A stretch of DNA of 64,000 nt from CAVXDY01 sp963760715 (lineage in GTDB: Bacteria > Actinomycetota > Thermoleophilia > Miltoncostaeales > Miltoncostaeaceae): NCBI GenBank assembly GCA_963760715.1, contig CAVXDY010000003.1:1-64000 (forward strand). Reading direction: 5' to 3'. The position numbers were made by a program, and so were the translations under genes. Numbering within the stretch: position 1 is the first letter of the stretch; each line of letters opens with the position of its first letter. The notes below the pieces were generated by a model. That model saw only the letters and a list, made by a program, of their open reading frames with translations. It did no database searches and had not been told where the DNA came from. Positions 9,375-17,432 of the stretch are shown one piece after another.

Positions 9375-10630
9375 CGGGCCCGCTCGCGGCGTCGGGCCAC
9401 GTCGCGCAGGCCGAGGATCAGCGCCAGGCCCCCGACCACGGCGTGGAAGACGTTCTCGGGGCCGTCGATCATCAGCCCGAACGGGTGGTGCACCACCAGG
9501 CCGAGCACCAGGAACGACAGGTAGAAGACGCCGAAGACGATCGCCGCCCGCTCCACCACCACCGGATCCCGGCTGCCGGCCAGGATCGCCAGCAGGATCA
9601 CCCCCCAGACGACGTGGATCACCGCGTGCCACGGGTCGCTCAGCAGGCGGGTCGTCTCGTGGGGATCGCGGCCGGTCGCGCGAACGATCAGCGACAGGCT
9701 GCCCTGCACGAGCAGCAGGACGCCGACGCCGAACACGTAGATCCGCAGGATGGAGGGGCTCTCCCGGGAGATGCCGGTGAGCGGGAGCGTCACGGGCCCG
9801 CCGGCCGCAGCGTCGGGCGGGCGCTCCGCGCCCCGGCCGAGCGACGCGATCGCCGCCGCGAAGAGGCCGATCGCCAGGACGTGCGAGACGAACCAGAGCC
9901 ACCGGCCCGGACCGTGCTCGAAGGCGTCCAGATGCACCAGCGAGGCGACGAGGGTGCCGGCGACCAGGACCAGCGAGCCGATGAGGAACGGCCGGACGGC
10001 CGCCACCCGCCGCTCGTAGGCGGCCAGCGCGGCCCCGACCGCGAATGCCAGGAAGAACGCGGCGTAGACGCGGGCGAGCAGCGGAGTCAGCGCCCAGGGC
10101 CACGCGTCCACCATCCGCTCGGGCGCGAGGAGGAGGGCGATCCCCGAGGCGCCGAACACGACCGCCTCACCGATGAAGAGCGCGGTCAGGCGGTGCCCCC
10201 CCGGCTCGGCCGGACCCACCAGGCCCAGCGTCACGATGGCCAGCGGCGCCAGGATCGGGTCGACGATGTAGGTGAAGAGCCACAGCCAGGGGACGCCGTC
10301 GGTCGTGAACTCCTCCCAGTAGGCGAAGGTCATCAGGAGCACGAGGGCCGTGATGACGAAGAAGGCGTAGAGGGCGATGCGGGCGTCCACGGCCCGGCGG
10401 ACGAAGGCCACGATCAGGATCACGACGCCGCCGCCGAGGTAGAGGGCGGCGATGAAGCGCGCGTTGAGGGGGCTCAGCCCCTTGAGCGGGATCACGATGT
10501 GCTCGGGGGCCAGCAGGCCGGTGAACCCGATCGCGAAGTCCTGGATCACGTTCAGCAGGAAGAAGGCGCGCAGCCAGCGCGGCAGAGGCGACATCCGCGC
10601 GGCGCCCACGCTGGCCTCGGCCGGACTCAC
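9371..10630 (-). CDS. polytopic membrane protein with internal repeat and DUF4383-like end
   Basis: This 419-residue integral membrane protein has roughly 10-12 hydrophobic helices. Two related units are visible: GLLAPEHIVIPLKGLSPLNAR near residue 40 and LLLAPERMVDAWPWALTPLLAR near residue 165, each followed by a long hydrophobic helix and a basic turn. The last third (VVHHPFGLMIDGPENVFHAVVG) resembles DUF4383. The function is unknown. Translational coupling to the desaturase suggests a membrane-lipid role. GTG 10630 is supported by a promoter spaced for leaderless transcription: TTGACG (10660-10665), 17 bases, GACCCT (10637-10642), 6 bases, GTG. ATG 10594 is the alternative. Confidence 0.8.
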   Translation of the reverse strand: MSPAEASVGAARMSPLPRWLRAFFLLNVIQDFAIGFTGLLAPEHIVIPLKGLSPLNARFIAALYLGGGVVILIVAFVRRAVDARIALYAFFVITALVLLMTFAYWEEFTTDGVPWLWLFTYIVDPILAPLAIVTLGLVGPAEPGGHRLTALFIGEAVVFGASGIALLLAPERMVDAWPWALTPLLARVYAAFFLAFAVGAALAAYERRVAAVRPFLIGSLVLVAGTLVASLVHLDAFEHGPGRWLWFVSHVLAIGLFAAAIASLGRGAERPPDAAAGGPVTLPLTGISRESPSILRIYVFGVGVLLLVQGSLSLIVRATGRDPHETTRLLSDPWHAVIHVVWGVILLAILAGSRDPVVVERAAIVFGVFYLSFLVLGLVVHHPFGLMIDGPENVFHAVVGGLALILGLRDVARRRERAR

Positions 10631-10636
10631 GGCGCG

Positions 10637-10665
10637 AGGGTCGCATCGCGCCCCGAGCGCGTCAA
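10637..10665 (-). promoter_or_regulatory. promoter TTGACG-N17-GACCCT of membrane protein/desaturase operon
   Basis: A consensus -35 (10660-10665), optimal 17-base spacer and imperfect -10 (10637-10642) end 6 bases before GTG 10630. This is one of the few promoters here with a clear -35. Confidence 0.5.
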
Positions 10666-10716
10666 CGCGGGCGGCCGGAGCGGGTTTTCGGGGACCGCGG
10701 CGTCGGGGCGCTCCGG

Positions 10717-10722
10717 TAGCAT
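10717..10722 (+). promoter_or_regulatory. -10 TAGCAT of leaderless uvrD/pcrA
   Basis: TAGCAT ends 7 bases before GTG 10730 with no ribosome site. The hexamer position decides this start against the out-of-frame ATG 10726. Confidence 0.6.
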
Positions 10723-10729
10723 CCGATGG

Positions 10730-12871
10730 GTGTCAGACCCCCTCGCCGGCCTCAATCCCCCCCAGCGCGAGGCGGTTCTCCACGGCGACGGCCCCCTGCT
10801 GGTCCTGGCGGGCGCGGGCAGCGGGAAAACCCGCGTTCTGACCCACCGGGTCGCCCGGCTGGTGGGCGAGGCCGGGGTCCCCGCGGACGCCGTCCTGGCC
10901 ATCACGTTCACCAACAAGGCGGCGGGGGAGATGCGCGAGCGCATCGCCCGTCTGGTGGGGCCGCGGGCGCGCGCCATCTGGGCGTCCACGTTCCACTCGG
11001 CGTGCGTGCGGATCCTGCGCCGCGACGCCGAGAGCGCCGGGTACGCCCGGGACTTCTCGATCTACGACGCCGACGACCAGCTCCGGCTCATCCGGCGGTG
11101 CCTCACCGAGGACGAGGTGGATCCCAAGCGGGTCCCGCCGAGGGCCGTGCAGGCGCGGATCTCGGACGCCAAGAGCCGGCTTCAGACCCCGGAGGAGATG
11201 GAGGCCCTCACCGGCTCCTTCCACGACGAGATCGTGGCGCGCGCCTACCGGCGCTACGCCGACGCGCTGCGCGCCAACGGGGCGATGGACTTCGACGACC
11301 TCCTGATGGTCACGGCCCAGCTCCTGGAGGGCGACGAGGAGGTGCGCTCGCGCTGGCAGTCGCGCTTCCAGCACGTCCTGGTCGACGAGTACCAGGACAC
11401 CAACCACGCCCAGTACCGCCTGGTGCGCGCGCTGGGGGAGCCGCAGCGCAACGTCGTGGCGGTCGGTGACGACGATCAGGGCATCTACTCGTGGCGCGGC
11501 GCCGACGTGAACAACATCCTCGACTTCGAGCGCGACTACCCGGACGCGAAGGTGGTCGCCCTGGAGCAGAACTACCGCTCCACCGGGATCATCCTGCGGG
11601 CGGCCAACGCGGTCGTGTCGCAGAACCCGCGCCGCCACCCGAAGCGCCTCTGGACGGATCTGGGCGACGGCGAGCCGATCCTGGTCGTCGCGTGCCGCGA
11701 CGAGCACGAGGAGGCCCGGGTCGTGGCCGACCAGATCGACGGCGCGCTGGCCCGCGGGTCGAGCCTGTCGGAGGTCGCCGTCTTCTACCGCACCAACGCG
11801 CAGAGCCGCGCGATCGAGGACCAGCTCGTGCGCCGCCAGGTGCCCTACGTCGTGGTGGGCGGCCCGCGCTTCTACGAGCGGGCCGAGGTGCGCGACCTGC
11901 TGGCCTACCTGCGCGCCGTCGCCAACCCCGCCGATGGGGTCAGCATGGCCCGCATGCTCGGGGCGCCCAAGCGCGGCCTGGGCCCCGGGGCCATCGGGAA
12001 GCTCGAGGCCTTCGCCGCCACCCACGGGCTCCCGGTGGTCGACGCCCTGGGCCACGCCGAGGTGGTACCGGGCCTCCAGCCCGCGCAGCGCGTCGCCGTG
12101 GCCGAGGCGGGGGCGCTGGTGGCGGACGCGCGGGTCATGGTGGAGGCCGGCAGCCCTCTCGACCAGGTCCTCGAGACGGTGCTCGAGCGCTCCGGCCTGC
12201 GGGACGCGCTCGTCCGCGAGGGCACCTTCGAGGCGCAGGGCCGGGTCGAGAACCTGGAGGAGATGGTGCGGGTGGCGGCCGAGTACGAGGGGTCGGAGGA
12301 CGACGCGTCGCTGGCCGGCTTCCTGGAGGGCATCGCGCTCCAGGCCGACGCCGACCTGGTCGACGCCGACGCCGGCGCGGTCACCCTCATGACCATCCAC
12401 AACGCCAAGGGCCTGGAGTTCGACACCGTGGTCATCACGGGGCTGGAGGAGGGGCTCTTCCCGCACGCGCGATCCGACACCCCGGAGACCCTCCAGGAGG
12501 AGCGCCGGCTCTTCTACGTGGGCCTCACGCGGGCCCGCCGCCACCTGGTGCTCACCCACGCCGAGAGCCGCGCCATGCACGGGGGCCGCGACTACCGCCT
12601 GCCGTCGCGCTTCCTGGGCGAGCTGCCGGTCAACGCCCTGGCCGAGCCGCCCGGCGGGCGGCGCTCGGCCGCGGTCGTCGCGAGCACGCCCTCGCGCGCG
12701 ACCCGCGCCCCCGCCCTGGTCACGGGCGACTCGGTGCTGCACGCCACCTTCGGCGAGGGCGTGGTCACGGCCACCGAGAGCGGGGGGGAGCTGGTGCGGG
12801 TGCGGTTCGCGCAGGACGGCGCCGAGCGCCGCCTGATGGCCGGCGCCGCCCCGATGAGGAAGGTGGGGTAG
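10730..12871 (+). CDS. pcrA: ATP-dependent DNA helicase UvrD/PcrA
   Basis: This superfamily 1A 3'-5' helicase unwinds DNA in repair and replication restart. The 713 residues match the PcrA length. Motifs appear in order: Q-motif LNPPQREAVLH, Walker A LAGAGSGKT (about 27-35), TFTNKAAGEMRERI, Walker B VDEYQDTN (about 218), GDDDQGIYSWRGA, EQNYRST, TIHNAKGLEFDTV and EERRLFYVGLTRAR. The C-terminal region (GDSVLHATFGEGVVTA) is the RNA-polymerase-binding Tudor-like tail seen in PcrA. It begins a run with folD, npdG-like and a Crp gene on the same strand, separated by 0-6 bases, so probably one operon. Confidence 0.95.
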   Translation: MSDPLAGLNPPQREAVLHGDGPLLVLAGAGSGKTRVLTHRVARLVGEAGVPADAVLAITFTNKAAGEMRERIARLVGPRARAIWASTFHSACVRILRRDAESAGYARDFSIYDADDQLRLIRRCLTEDEVDPKRVPPRAVQARISDAKSRLQTPEEMEALTGSFHDEIVARAYRRYADALRANGAMDFDDLLMVTAQLLEGDEEVRSRWQSRFQHVLVDEYQDTNHAQYRLVRALGEPQRNVVAVGDDDQGIYSWRGADVNNILDFERDYPDAKVVALEQNYRSTGIILRAANAVVSQNPRRHPKRLWTDLGDGEPILVVACRDEHEEARVVADQIDGALARGSSLSEVAVFYRTNAQSRAIEDQLVRRQVPYVVVGGPRFYERAEVRDLLAYLRAVANPADGVSMARMLGAPKRGLGPGAIGKLEAFAATHGLPVVDALGHAEVVPGLQPAQRVAVAEAGALVADARVMVEAGSPLDQVLETVLERSGLRDALVREGTFEAQGRVENLEEMVRVAAEYEGSEDDASLAGFLEGIALQADADLVDADAGAVTLMTIHNAKGLEFDTVVITGLEEGLFPHARSDTPETLQEERRLFYVGLTRARRHLVLTHAESRAMHGGRDYRLPSRFLGELPVNALAEPPGGRRSAAVVASTPSRATRAPALVTGDSVLHATFGEGVVTATESGGELVRVRFAQDGAERRLMAGAAPMRKVG

Positions 12872-12877
12872 AGCCCC

Positions 12878-13753
12878 TTGCCGGCGACGATCATCGACGG
12901 CCGCCAGGCGGCCGCGGAGCTGCGCGCCGAGGTGGCGGAGGGCGTCGCGGGGTTCCGGGCCCGCCACGGCCGCGGCCCGGGCCTGGTCGGCGTGCAGGTG
13001 GGCGCCGACCCGGCGTCCGAGATCTACCAGGCGGGGAAGGCGAAGGCGGCCGAGGAGGCGGGCATGGTCTCGCGCCGCGTGGTGCTGCCGGAGGAGACCA
13101 CCCAGGCCGAGCTGGACGCGCTGATCGACGATCTCAACGCCGACGAGGCGGTCAACGGGATGCTGGTGCAGCTTCCGGTGCCCGACCAGCTCTCCGAGGT
13201 CCGGATCGCCAACCGCATCCACCCGGACAAGGACGTGGACGGCTTCGCGCCGATCAATCTCGGCCGCCTGCTGCGGGGGGAGCCGGGCTCGGTGCCCTGC
13301 ACTCCCGCCGGGATCATGTGGCTCCTCGACCGGGCCGGCGTGCCCCTGGAGGGTGCGGAGGCCGTGGTGGTGGGCCGCAGCCTGATCGTGGGCAAGCCCA
13401 TGGCCCTGCTGCTCACCGCCCGAAGCGCCACGGTCACCGTGGCGCACTCGCGCACCCGTGACCTGCCCGGCCTGTGCCGCCGGGCCGACGTCCTGGTGGC
13501 CGCGGTCGGGCGCCCGGAGATGATCCGGGGTGACTGGATCAAGCCCGGAGCCGCCGTCATCGACGTCGGCATCAACCGCACCGAGGACGGCCTGCGAGGC
13601 GACGTGGCGGGCGACGAGGCGGCCGAGGTCGCCGGGTGGCTCACGCCCGTTCCGGGGGGCGTCGGCCCCATGACCATCGCCTATCTGCTCGCCAACACGC
13701 TCGCCGCCGCCCGCCGGCGCGCGGGCGAGATCAACGACACGGGAGAAAAGTGA
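12878..13753 (+). CDS. folD: bifunctional methylenetetrahydrofolate dehydrogenase/cyclohydrolase
   Basis: It interconverts 5,10-methylene-, methenyl- and 10-formyl-tetrahydrofolate with NADP. The 291 residues are normal for FolD. The catalytic Lys lies in SEIYQAGKAKAAEEAG, followed by the family signatures NGMLVQLPVPDQ, IHPDKDVDGFAPINLG, VVGRSLIVGKPMALLL and LTPVPGGVGPMTIAYLL. TTG 12878 is the only start that keeps the conserved IIDGRQAAAELR beginning; AAGGTGGGG at 12860-12868 may be its ribosome site. It sits next to an NADPH-handling F420 enzyme, giving a small redox-cofactor cluster. Confidence 0.95.
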   Translation: MPATIIDGRQAAAELRAEVAEGVAGFRARHGRGPGLVGVQVGADPASEIYQAGKAKAAEEAGMVSRRVVLPEETTQAELDALIDDLNADEAVNGMLVQLPVPDQLSEVRIANRIHPDKDVDGFAPINLGRLLRGEPGSVPCTPAGIMWLLDRAGVPLEGAEAVVVGRSLIVGKPMALLLTARSATVTVAHSRTRDLPGLCRRADVLVAAVGRPEMIRGDWIKPGAAVIDVGINRTEDGLRGDVAGDEAAEVAGWLTPVPGGVGPMTIAYLLANTLAAARRRAGEINDTGEK

Positions 13754-13757
13754 CCAT

Positions 13758-14429
13758 ATGAAGATCGCCATCTTCGGCTGCACCGGCGACCTCGGCCGGG
13801 GCCTCGCCATCAACTTCGCGGCCGCGGGCCACGAGATCGTCGTGGGCTCGCGCAGCCAGGAGCGGGCCGGTCAGGCCGCCGCGACGCTGGCCGAGGGTCT
13901 GCCCGACTGCACGTTCACGCCCCTCGAGAACGTCGAGGCCGCGGCGGCCGGCGAGCTGGCGGTGGTCTCGATCCCGTGGGAGGGCATCGAGGCCACCATC
14001 CCGCCGATGGCCGAGGCGCTGGCCGGCAAGGTGGTGGTCTCCGTGGTCAACGCGCTGCGCTTCGGCAAGAGCGGCGCGATCGCCGAGCAGGATCTCCCCG
14101 GCGGCTCGTGCGGCCAGCGCATCCAGGAGCTGGCGCCCGAGGCGAAGGTCGTGGTGGCCTTCAACAACCTCCCGGCCGCCGGACTCCAGGCGCGCCACCA
14201 CCTGAACGCCGACGTCCTGGTGTGCGGCAAGAGCAAGGCCGCGCGCGACGAGGTCATCGAGCTGACCAAGGCCATCCCGGGCACTCGGGGAATCGACGCC
14301 GGGCCGCTGGCCAACGCCCTCATCATCGAGGGGATGACGGCCATCATCATCAACCTCAACAAGCGCTACGGCGGCGAGGCGAGCCTGTCCGTGTCGGGCC
14401 TGGAGAACGCCCCCGAGCGCCCGGAATAG
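13758..14429 (+). CDS. npdG: NADPH-dependent F420 reductase-like oxidoreductase
   Basis: This 223-residue protein has an N-terminal NADP-binding Rossmann fold: GCTGDLGRGLAINFAAAGHEIVVGSRS, with the Ser-Arg pair that reads the 2'-phosphate. The F420H2:NADP oxidoreductase signatures VVSIPWEG and VVNALRFG and the C-terminal IDAGPLANALIIEGMT helix follow, the latter contacting the deazaflavin in family structures. Its role would be to pass hydride between NADPH and coenzyme F420. ATG 13758 lies 4 bases after folD. That this organism makes F420 is inferred from this gene and the LLM enzyme at 34.4 kb. Confidence 0.85.
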   Translation: MKIAIFGCTGDLGRGLAINFAAAGHEIVVGSRSQERAGQAAATLAEGLPDCTFTPLENVEAAAAGELAVVSIPWEGIEATIPPMAEALAGKVVVSVVNALRFGKSGAIAEQDLPGGSCGQRIQELAPEAKVVVAFNNLPAAGLQARHHLNADVLVCGKSKAARDEVIELTKAIPGTRGIDAGPLANALIIEGMTAIIINLNKRYGGEASLSVSGLENAPERPE

Positions 14430-15094
14430 TGCAGCCGGGCCTCCTCGAGACACTCGGCCCGGAGGAGCGCCGGCAGGTCGCGGCGGCCTCGCGGCGACGC
14501 ACCTTCGGGCGCCGCGAGGTCCTCTTCCACCGGGGGGATCCCGGGGAGGCGGTCCACCTGATCACGTCGGGGGCGGTGGCGGTGTACGTCACCACCCCAC
14601 TCGGCAGCACCGCGATCTTCGCGGTCTTCGGGCCCGGGGAGGCGGTGGGCGAGATGGCCCTCATCGAGGCGGGCGAGCGCACCGCGACGGCCATCGCGCT
14701 GGAGCCCACCGAGACGCTGTCGCTCCGGCGCGGTCAGTTCGAGGAGCTGCGACGGGACCACCCTCAGATCGACCGCGTGCTCGTGCACCTGCTCGCCGCG
14801 CGTGTGCGCCGGCAGAACGAGGACCTCGTGGACGCCTACTTCGCGAGCGCCGAGACGCGCGTGATCCGCCGGCTGCACGCAATCGCCTCCCGGCTCCCCG
14901 CGGAGGGGGAGATGCGCACGATCCGGCTGACCCAGGAGGACGTCGCCGCGCTGGCCGGGACGACGAGGCCGACGGCCAACCGGGTGCTCCGCGACCTGGA
15001 GCGGGCGGGGATCCTCGTCCTGCACCGCGGCCGGATCCAGGTGATCCGCCTCGAGCGTCTCGCGTCCCGGGCGCTCGGAGGTCGCGCGCCTTAG
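14429..15094 (+). CDS. Crp/Fnr-family transcriptional regulator
   Basis: This 221-residue regulator has an N-terminal cyclic-nucleotide-binding beta-roll (FGRREVLFHRGDPGEAVHLITSG, then GPGEAVGEMALIEAGERTATAIA). A long dimer helix and a C-terminal HTH_Crp follow (LTQEDVAALAGTTRPTANRVLRDLERAGIL, residues 170-200). The phosphate-binding GEMALI..ERTATA pattern resembles true CRP, so cAMP is a plausible ligand; no Fe-S cysteines are present. GTG 14429 overlaps the npdG stop by one base (TAGTG). It is the last gene of the run from uvrD. Confidence 0.9.
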   Translation: MQPGLLETLGPEERRQVAAASRRRTFGRREVLFHRGDPGEAVHLITSGAVAVYVTTPLGSTAIFAVFGPGEAVGEMALIEAGERTATAIALEPTETLSLRRGQFEELRRDHPQIDRVLVHLLAARVRRQNEDLVDAYFASAETRVIRRLHAIASRLPAEGEMRTIRLTQEDVAALAGTTRPTANRVLRDLERAGILVLHRGRIQVIRLERLASRALGGRAP

Positions 15095-15202
15095 GAGATC
15101 GCCCGGACGCCCCTCCTCTCGCGCCTGGCCTCGACCGCGGAGATGGCCGAGGCCATCATGTTCCTCGCCTCGGACCGGTCGAGCCACACGACCGGGCGAC
15201 GC
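15095..15202 (+). pseudogene. remnant of a short-chain dehydrogenase C-terminus
   Basis: The frame that continues directly after the Crp stop reads TPLLSRLASTAEMAEAIMFL followed by ASDRSSHTTG. This is the ending typical of SDR enzymes (usual form PLGRLGTPEEVAEAVLFLASD..S.Y.TG). No Rossmann core, start codon or remaining SDR sequence is present, and the sequence after the TTG residues is not SDR-like. It is a decayed fragment marking the left edge of an accessory patch. Confidence 0.6.
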
Positions 15203-15305
15203 TCGCTACGGACGGTGGTCGCTCGGCGGCCTGATCCTCGGGCGCGCTGGGGGCCCGCCGGCGGCCGCCTGCGTCACGACGCGGGCGACCGCCGCCCCCG
15301 ACCCC

Positions 15306-15677
15306 TCACGTCATGTGGTCAACGCAGATCCAATTACCGGCCGGGTCCCTGAACCAGGCGGCCTCGCCGAACTCCGGGATGTGCATGATCCCGTCCTCGT
15401 CGGTGCCGTCGAGCTTTTCGATCTGGACTCCTGACGCCGTCAGCTCATCGACCGCCGCCTTGACGTCGTCCACCTCGACGCCGAGCACCGTCGAGTCCCA
15501 GGGCCGGTGGTCGGGCTTCAGGTACACCACGACGTGCATGCCCGCGCCGTCCTTGAGGAGGATCGCGTTCTCGTCCTCCTTCTCGAGGCCGAACCCCAAC
15601 TTCTCGACGTAGAACGCCCTGGCGACGGCCAGGTCATCCACGCTGAAGTTCGCGTGCGCCCGGTGCTGTCCCAACAT
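15306..15677 (-). CDS. VOC/glyoxalase-family protein
   Basis: This 123-residue protein has one vicinal-oxygen-chelate module built from two beta-alpha-beta-beta-beta units (ANFSVDDLAVARAFYVEKLGF, then LGVEVDDVKAAVDELTASGV and AAWFRDPAGNWICVDH). Candidate metal ligands are His 9, Glu at the end of the first unit and His in the ICVDH strand. Members bind metals, antibiotics or act as epimerases; which applies is unknown. ATG 15677 has GGAGG 8 bases upstream, and TAGGGT (15726-15731, minus) fits as -10 with a 41-base leader. Confidence 0.85.
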   Translation of the reverse strand: MLGQHRAHANFSVDDLAVARAFYVEKLGFGLEKEDENAILLKDGAGMHVVVYLKPDHRPWDSTVLGVEVDDVKAAVDELTASGVQIEKLDGTDEDGIMHIPEFGEAAWFRDPAGNWICVDHMT

Positions 15678-15918
15678 GGTTTGCCTCCCGTCCGCCGGGG
15701 CGGAGCGTTGACGTGTGGTGGCGCGACCCTATGGCGACGCTCGATTCCCGGGCAACAGGCGGTCCCGGCGGCGGATCCCGCCGGCTCGAGCGAGGCCCTC
15801 GTCGATTCTGGTGAAACAGCCGGTCTGGGGCCTGACGTGTGGGTAGCCGGAGCCGTTCATCGTGGACTCGGGTCAACTGCCGCTGCAGGTTGTGAGGCGG
15901 CCGCGAACCCTCCCTCTA

Positions 15919-16325
15919 CTAGAGTTCAGAGAGCTTGCTGGCGTCGGTCAGCAGGTGGTGCTTGGAGCCGCTGCGGGCGCGGTCGACCGGAGATTGCCCC
16001 GTGCAGCCCCCCTTCAAGGGCGCGGCGTGGCTGCCGTCGATCACCGCCCTGGACCAGTCGATCCGGCCGGCGGCGTTGAGCCGGCGCAGCAGCTCTTGGT
16101 GCCGGCGCTCGAAGAGCCCGGGCGCGCTGCCGCCGGTGCGCGGTGGCGGGCGAGCAGCCGAGCTCGCGCGGCAGATGGCACCAGGCGACCCCGGTCAGGA
16201 GCACGGAGGCGACCGCGTTGAATGCGGTGCGCTCGGCGACCCGCGGCCGGCCGGTCGCCCCGGGCTCGGCTCTCGACGCGGCAGGAGCTCCCGGAAGACC
16301 TGCCAGAGCTCATCGCGCACCGCCT
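15919..16325 (-). pseudogene. degraded IS5-type transposase
   Basis: Reading leftward, pieces of one DDE transposase appear in different frames. DELWQVFRELLPRREPSPG is followed after a shift by AERTAFNAVASVLLTGVAWCHLPRELGCS (quoted in parts: AFNAVASVLLTGVAW, CHLPRELGCS). After another shift comes HQELLRRLNAAGRIDWSRAV, then IDGSHAAPLKGG with the first catalytic Asp, and finally SPVDRARSGSKHHLLTDAS before TAG at 15919. This order is the N-terminal half of IS5/IS427-like transposases. At least three frameshifts and loss of the C-terminal half mean it cannot be active. I could not identify terminal repeats. Confidence 0.75.
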
Positions 16326-16574
16326 ACACCGACGCCGCCACGAGCGTCTCCCGGGACGCGGTTATGTTCCCCGCGTTCTGGCTCGACGGAGGGCGCTCCG
16401 ACCCTTCTGAGACAGCTTCTAAGGCCTTCGTACTACCCCGGTACGCGCAGCGCCCGCCGAGCTTCCGGCTTTAAGTGTGCCGCGCCCGCGACACACCGGG
16501 CGTCGCGGTCGGCACGGTCGGGCCGCCGAGCGGCTCATAGCCTCGGGCCACTCCATTCGACCGGGAGGCGCCCG
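16326..16574. other. intergenic, IS-derived flank
   Basis: No gene is seen. Base composition is more AT-rich than the surroundings. The segment probably includes the outer end of the decayed insertion sequence and, at 16538-16543, a TAGCCT -10 hexamer for the small genes that follow. Confidence 0.3.
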
Positions 16575-16628
16575 ATGTGCAGAGCGATCTTCAGCGCGAC
16601 GACGGCGGAGTGCGGGGGCGGGTGGTGA
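16575..16628 (+). CDS. 17-residue upstream peptide
   Basis: ATG 16575 follows GGGAGG (16563-16568) by six bases and opens a 17-codon frame, MCRAIFSATTAECGGGW, that stops at TGA 16626-16628. This TGA overlaps GTG 16625 of the next frame (GTGA). A -10 (TAGCCT, 16538-16543) lies in a fitting place. It could be a leader peptide coupling translation of the next gene, or chance. Confidence 0.3.
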   Translation: MCRAIFSATTAECGGGW

Positions 16629-16819
16629 GCGGGCCCGATGATCCGCGGCCGGATGCCGACTGGAACGCCTTCCGGGCGGCGCGCGACCGGTTCTTCGCCC
16701 GGGTGCGCGCGGAGGCGATGGTCAACCCGCCCGAGTCCGTCTGCCCCGAGGTGGTGCCGGACGAGTGGACCGCCGGTCGCCGAGAGGCGACCCCCGATCC
16801 GCGACCCGGCTACGGCTAG
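16625..16819 (+). CDS. small hypothetical protein, 64 aa
   Basis: The frame shows coding-like GC3 and an amphipathic helix (DWNAFRAARDRFFARVRAEA) followed by a Pro-rich tail ending in GYG. The family is not recognised. GTG 16625 (or GTG 16622) is preceded by GGGGGCGGG and overlaps the stop of the 17-residue frame. The stop TAG shares the palindrome CTAG with the stop of the opposing gene, a tight convergent arrangement. Confidence 0.45.
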   Translation: MSGPDDPRPDADWNAFRAARDRFFARVRAEAMVNPPESVCPEVVPDEWTAGRREATPDPRPGYG

Positions 16820-17400
16820 CCGGCCGTCGTGGAGTCCAGGATCGCGCGCACCCGGGTGATGGCCTGGCGGGCCCTGGTCAGGTCCCGCCGCAGCCCGCGG
16901 TTGTCGGCCTCCAGCGCGGTGATGCGGCCCTGCGCGTCCTTCAGCTCCCGCTCGAGTTGTTTGACCTGCGGGTCGAGCGCCCCGCCGGCGGCCGGCACGT
17001 CGCCCTCTCGGCGACGGCCCCCGCCGCGCGCGATCCAGCGCGAGAACCCGGCGGCGATCTCGGCCGTGCTCTCGTCGTCGTCGCCGAAGCGGCGGGCGGC
17101 CTGCTCCACCGTGGCGCCGGCCTCCACCAGGGGGAGCATCTCCTCGAACAGGGCCGGGGCATCGGAGTGGACGCCCGTGCGGCCCGAGCGGCGCCCCGCG
17201 GGCCTTCCCGCGCGCGGCGCCGGCGTCGCGCGCGCGCGGCGGGATCCCGAGTAGTAGGCCGACGAGACCGCCGACGGGGAGCGGCCGGTGCGGGCGGCCA
17301 CGCGGCGGATGGCCTCGGCGCGGCTCACGCCCTCGTCCGTGCACACCGCCTGGACCTGCGCAAACACCTGGTCTGCGACGCTGCTGGACACCGCGGGCAC
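16816..17400 (-). CDS. putative DNA-binding protein with HTH and coiled coil
   Basis: This 194-residue protein has an N-terminal helix-turn-helix-like stretch (VSRAEAIRRVAARTGRSPSAVSSAYY), a basic Arg/Ala/Pro linker (about 50-70), and a second small helical unit around residues 75-115 (ALFEEMLPLVEAGATVEQAARRF). It ends in a coiled coil (QVKQLERELKDAQGRITALEADN). It looks like a dimeric DNA-binding protein of unknown target; I do not recognise the family. GTG 17400 is used, with GGGGGG just upstream. It lies at the edge of the IS-scarred patch. Confidence 0.65.
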   Translation of the reverse strand: MPAVSSSVADQVFAQVQAVCTDEGVSRAEAIRRVAARTGRSPSAVSSAYYSGSRRARATPAPRAGRPAGRRSGRTGVHSDAPALFEEMLPLVEAGATVEQAARRFGDDDESTAEIAAGFSRWIARGGGRRREGDVPAAGGALDPQVKQLERELKDAQGRITALEADNRGLRRDLTRARQAITRVRAILDSTTAG

Positions 17401-17432
17401 CCCCCGACGTGGCCCCTAACGGTACCGCCGGC

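Noticed and set aside
16326..16480. Terminal inverted repeat of the IS5 remnant
   Set aside because: TGAGACAGCTTCTAAG (16406-16421) looked like an IS end, but no matching inverted copy was found at the other side.
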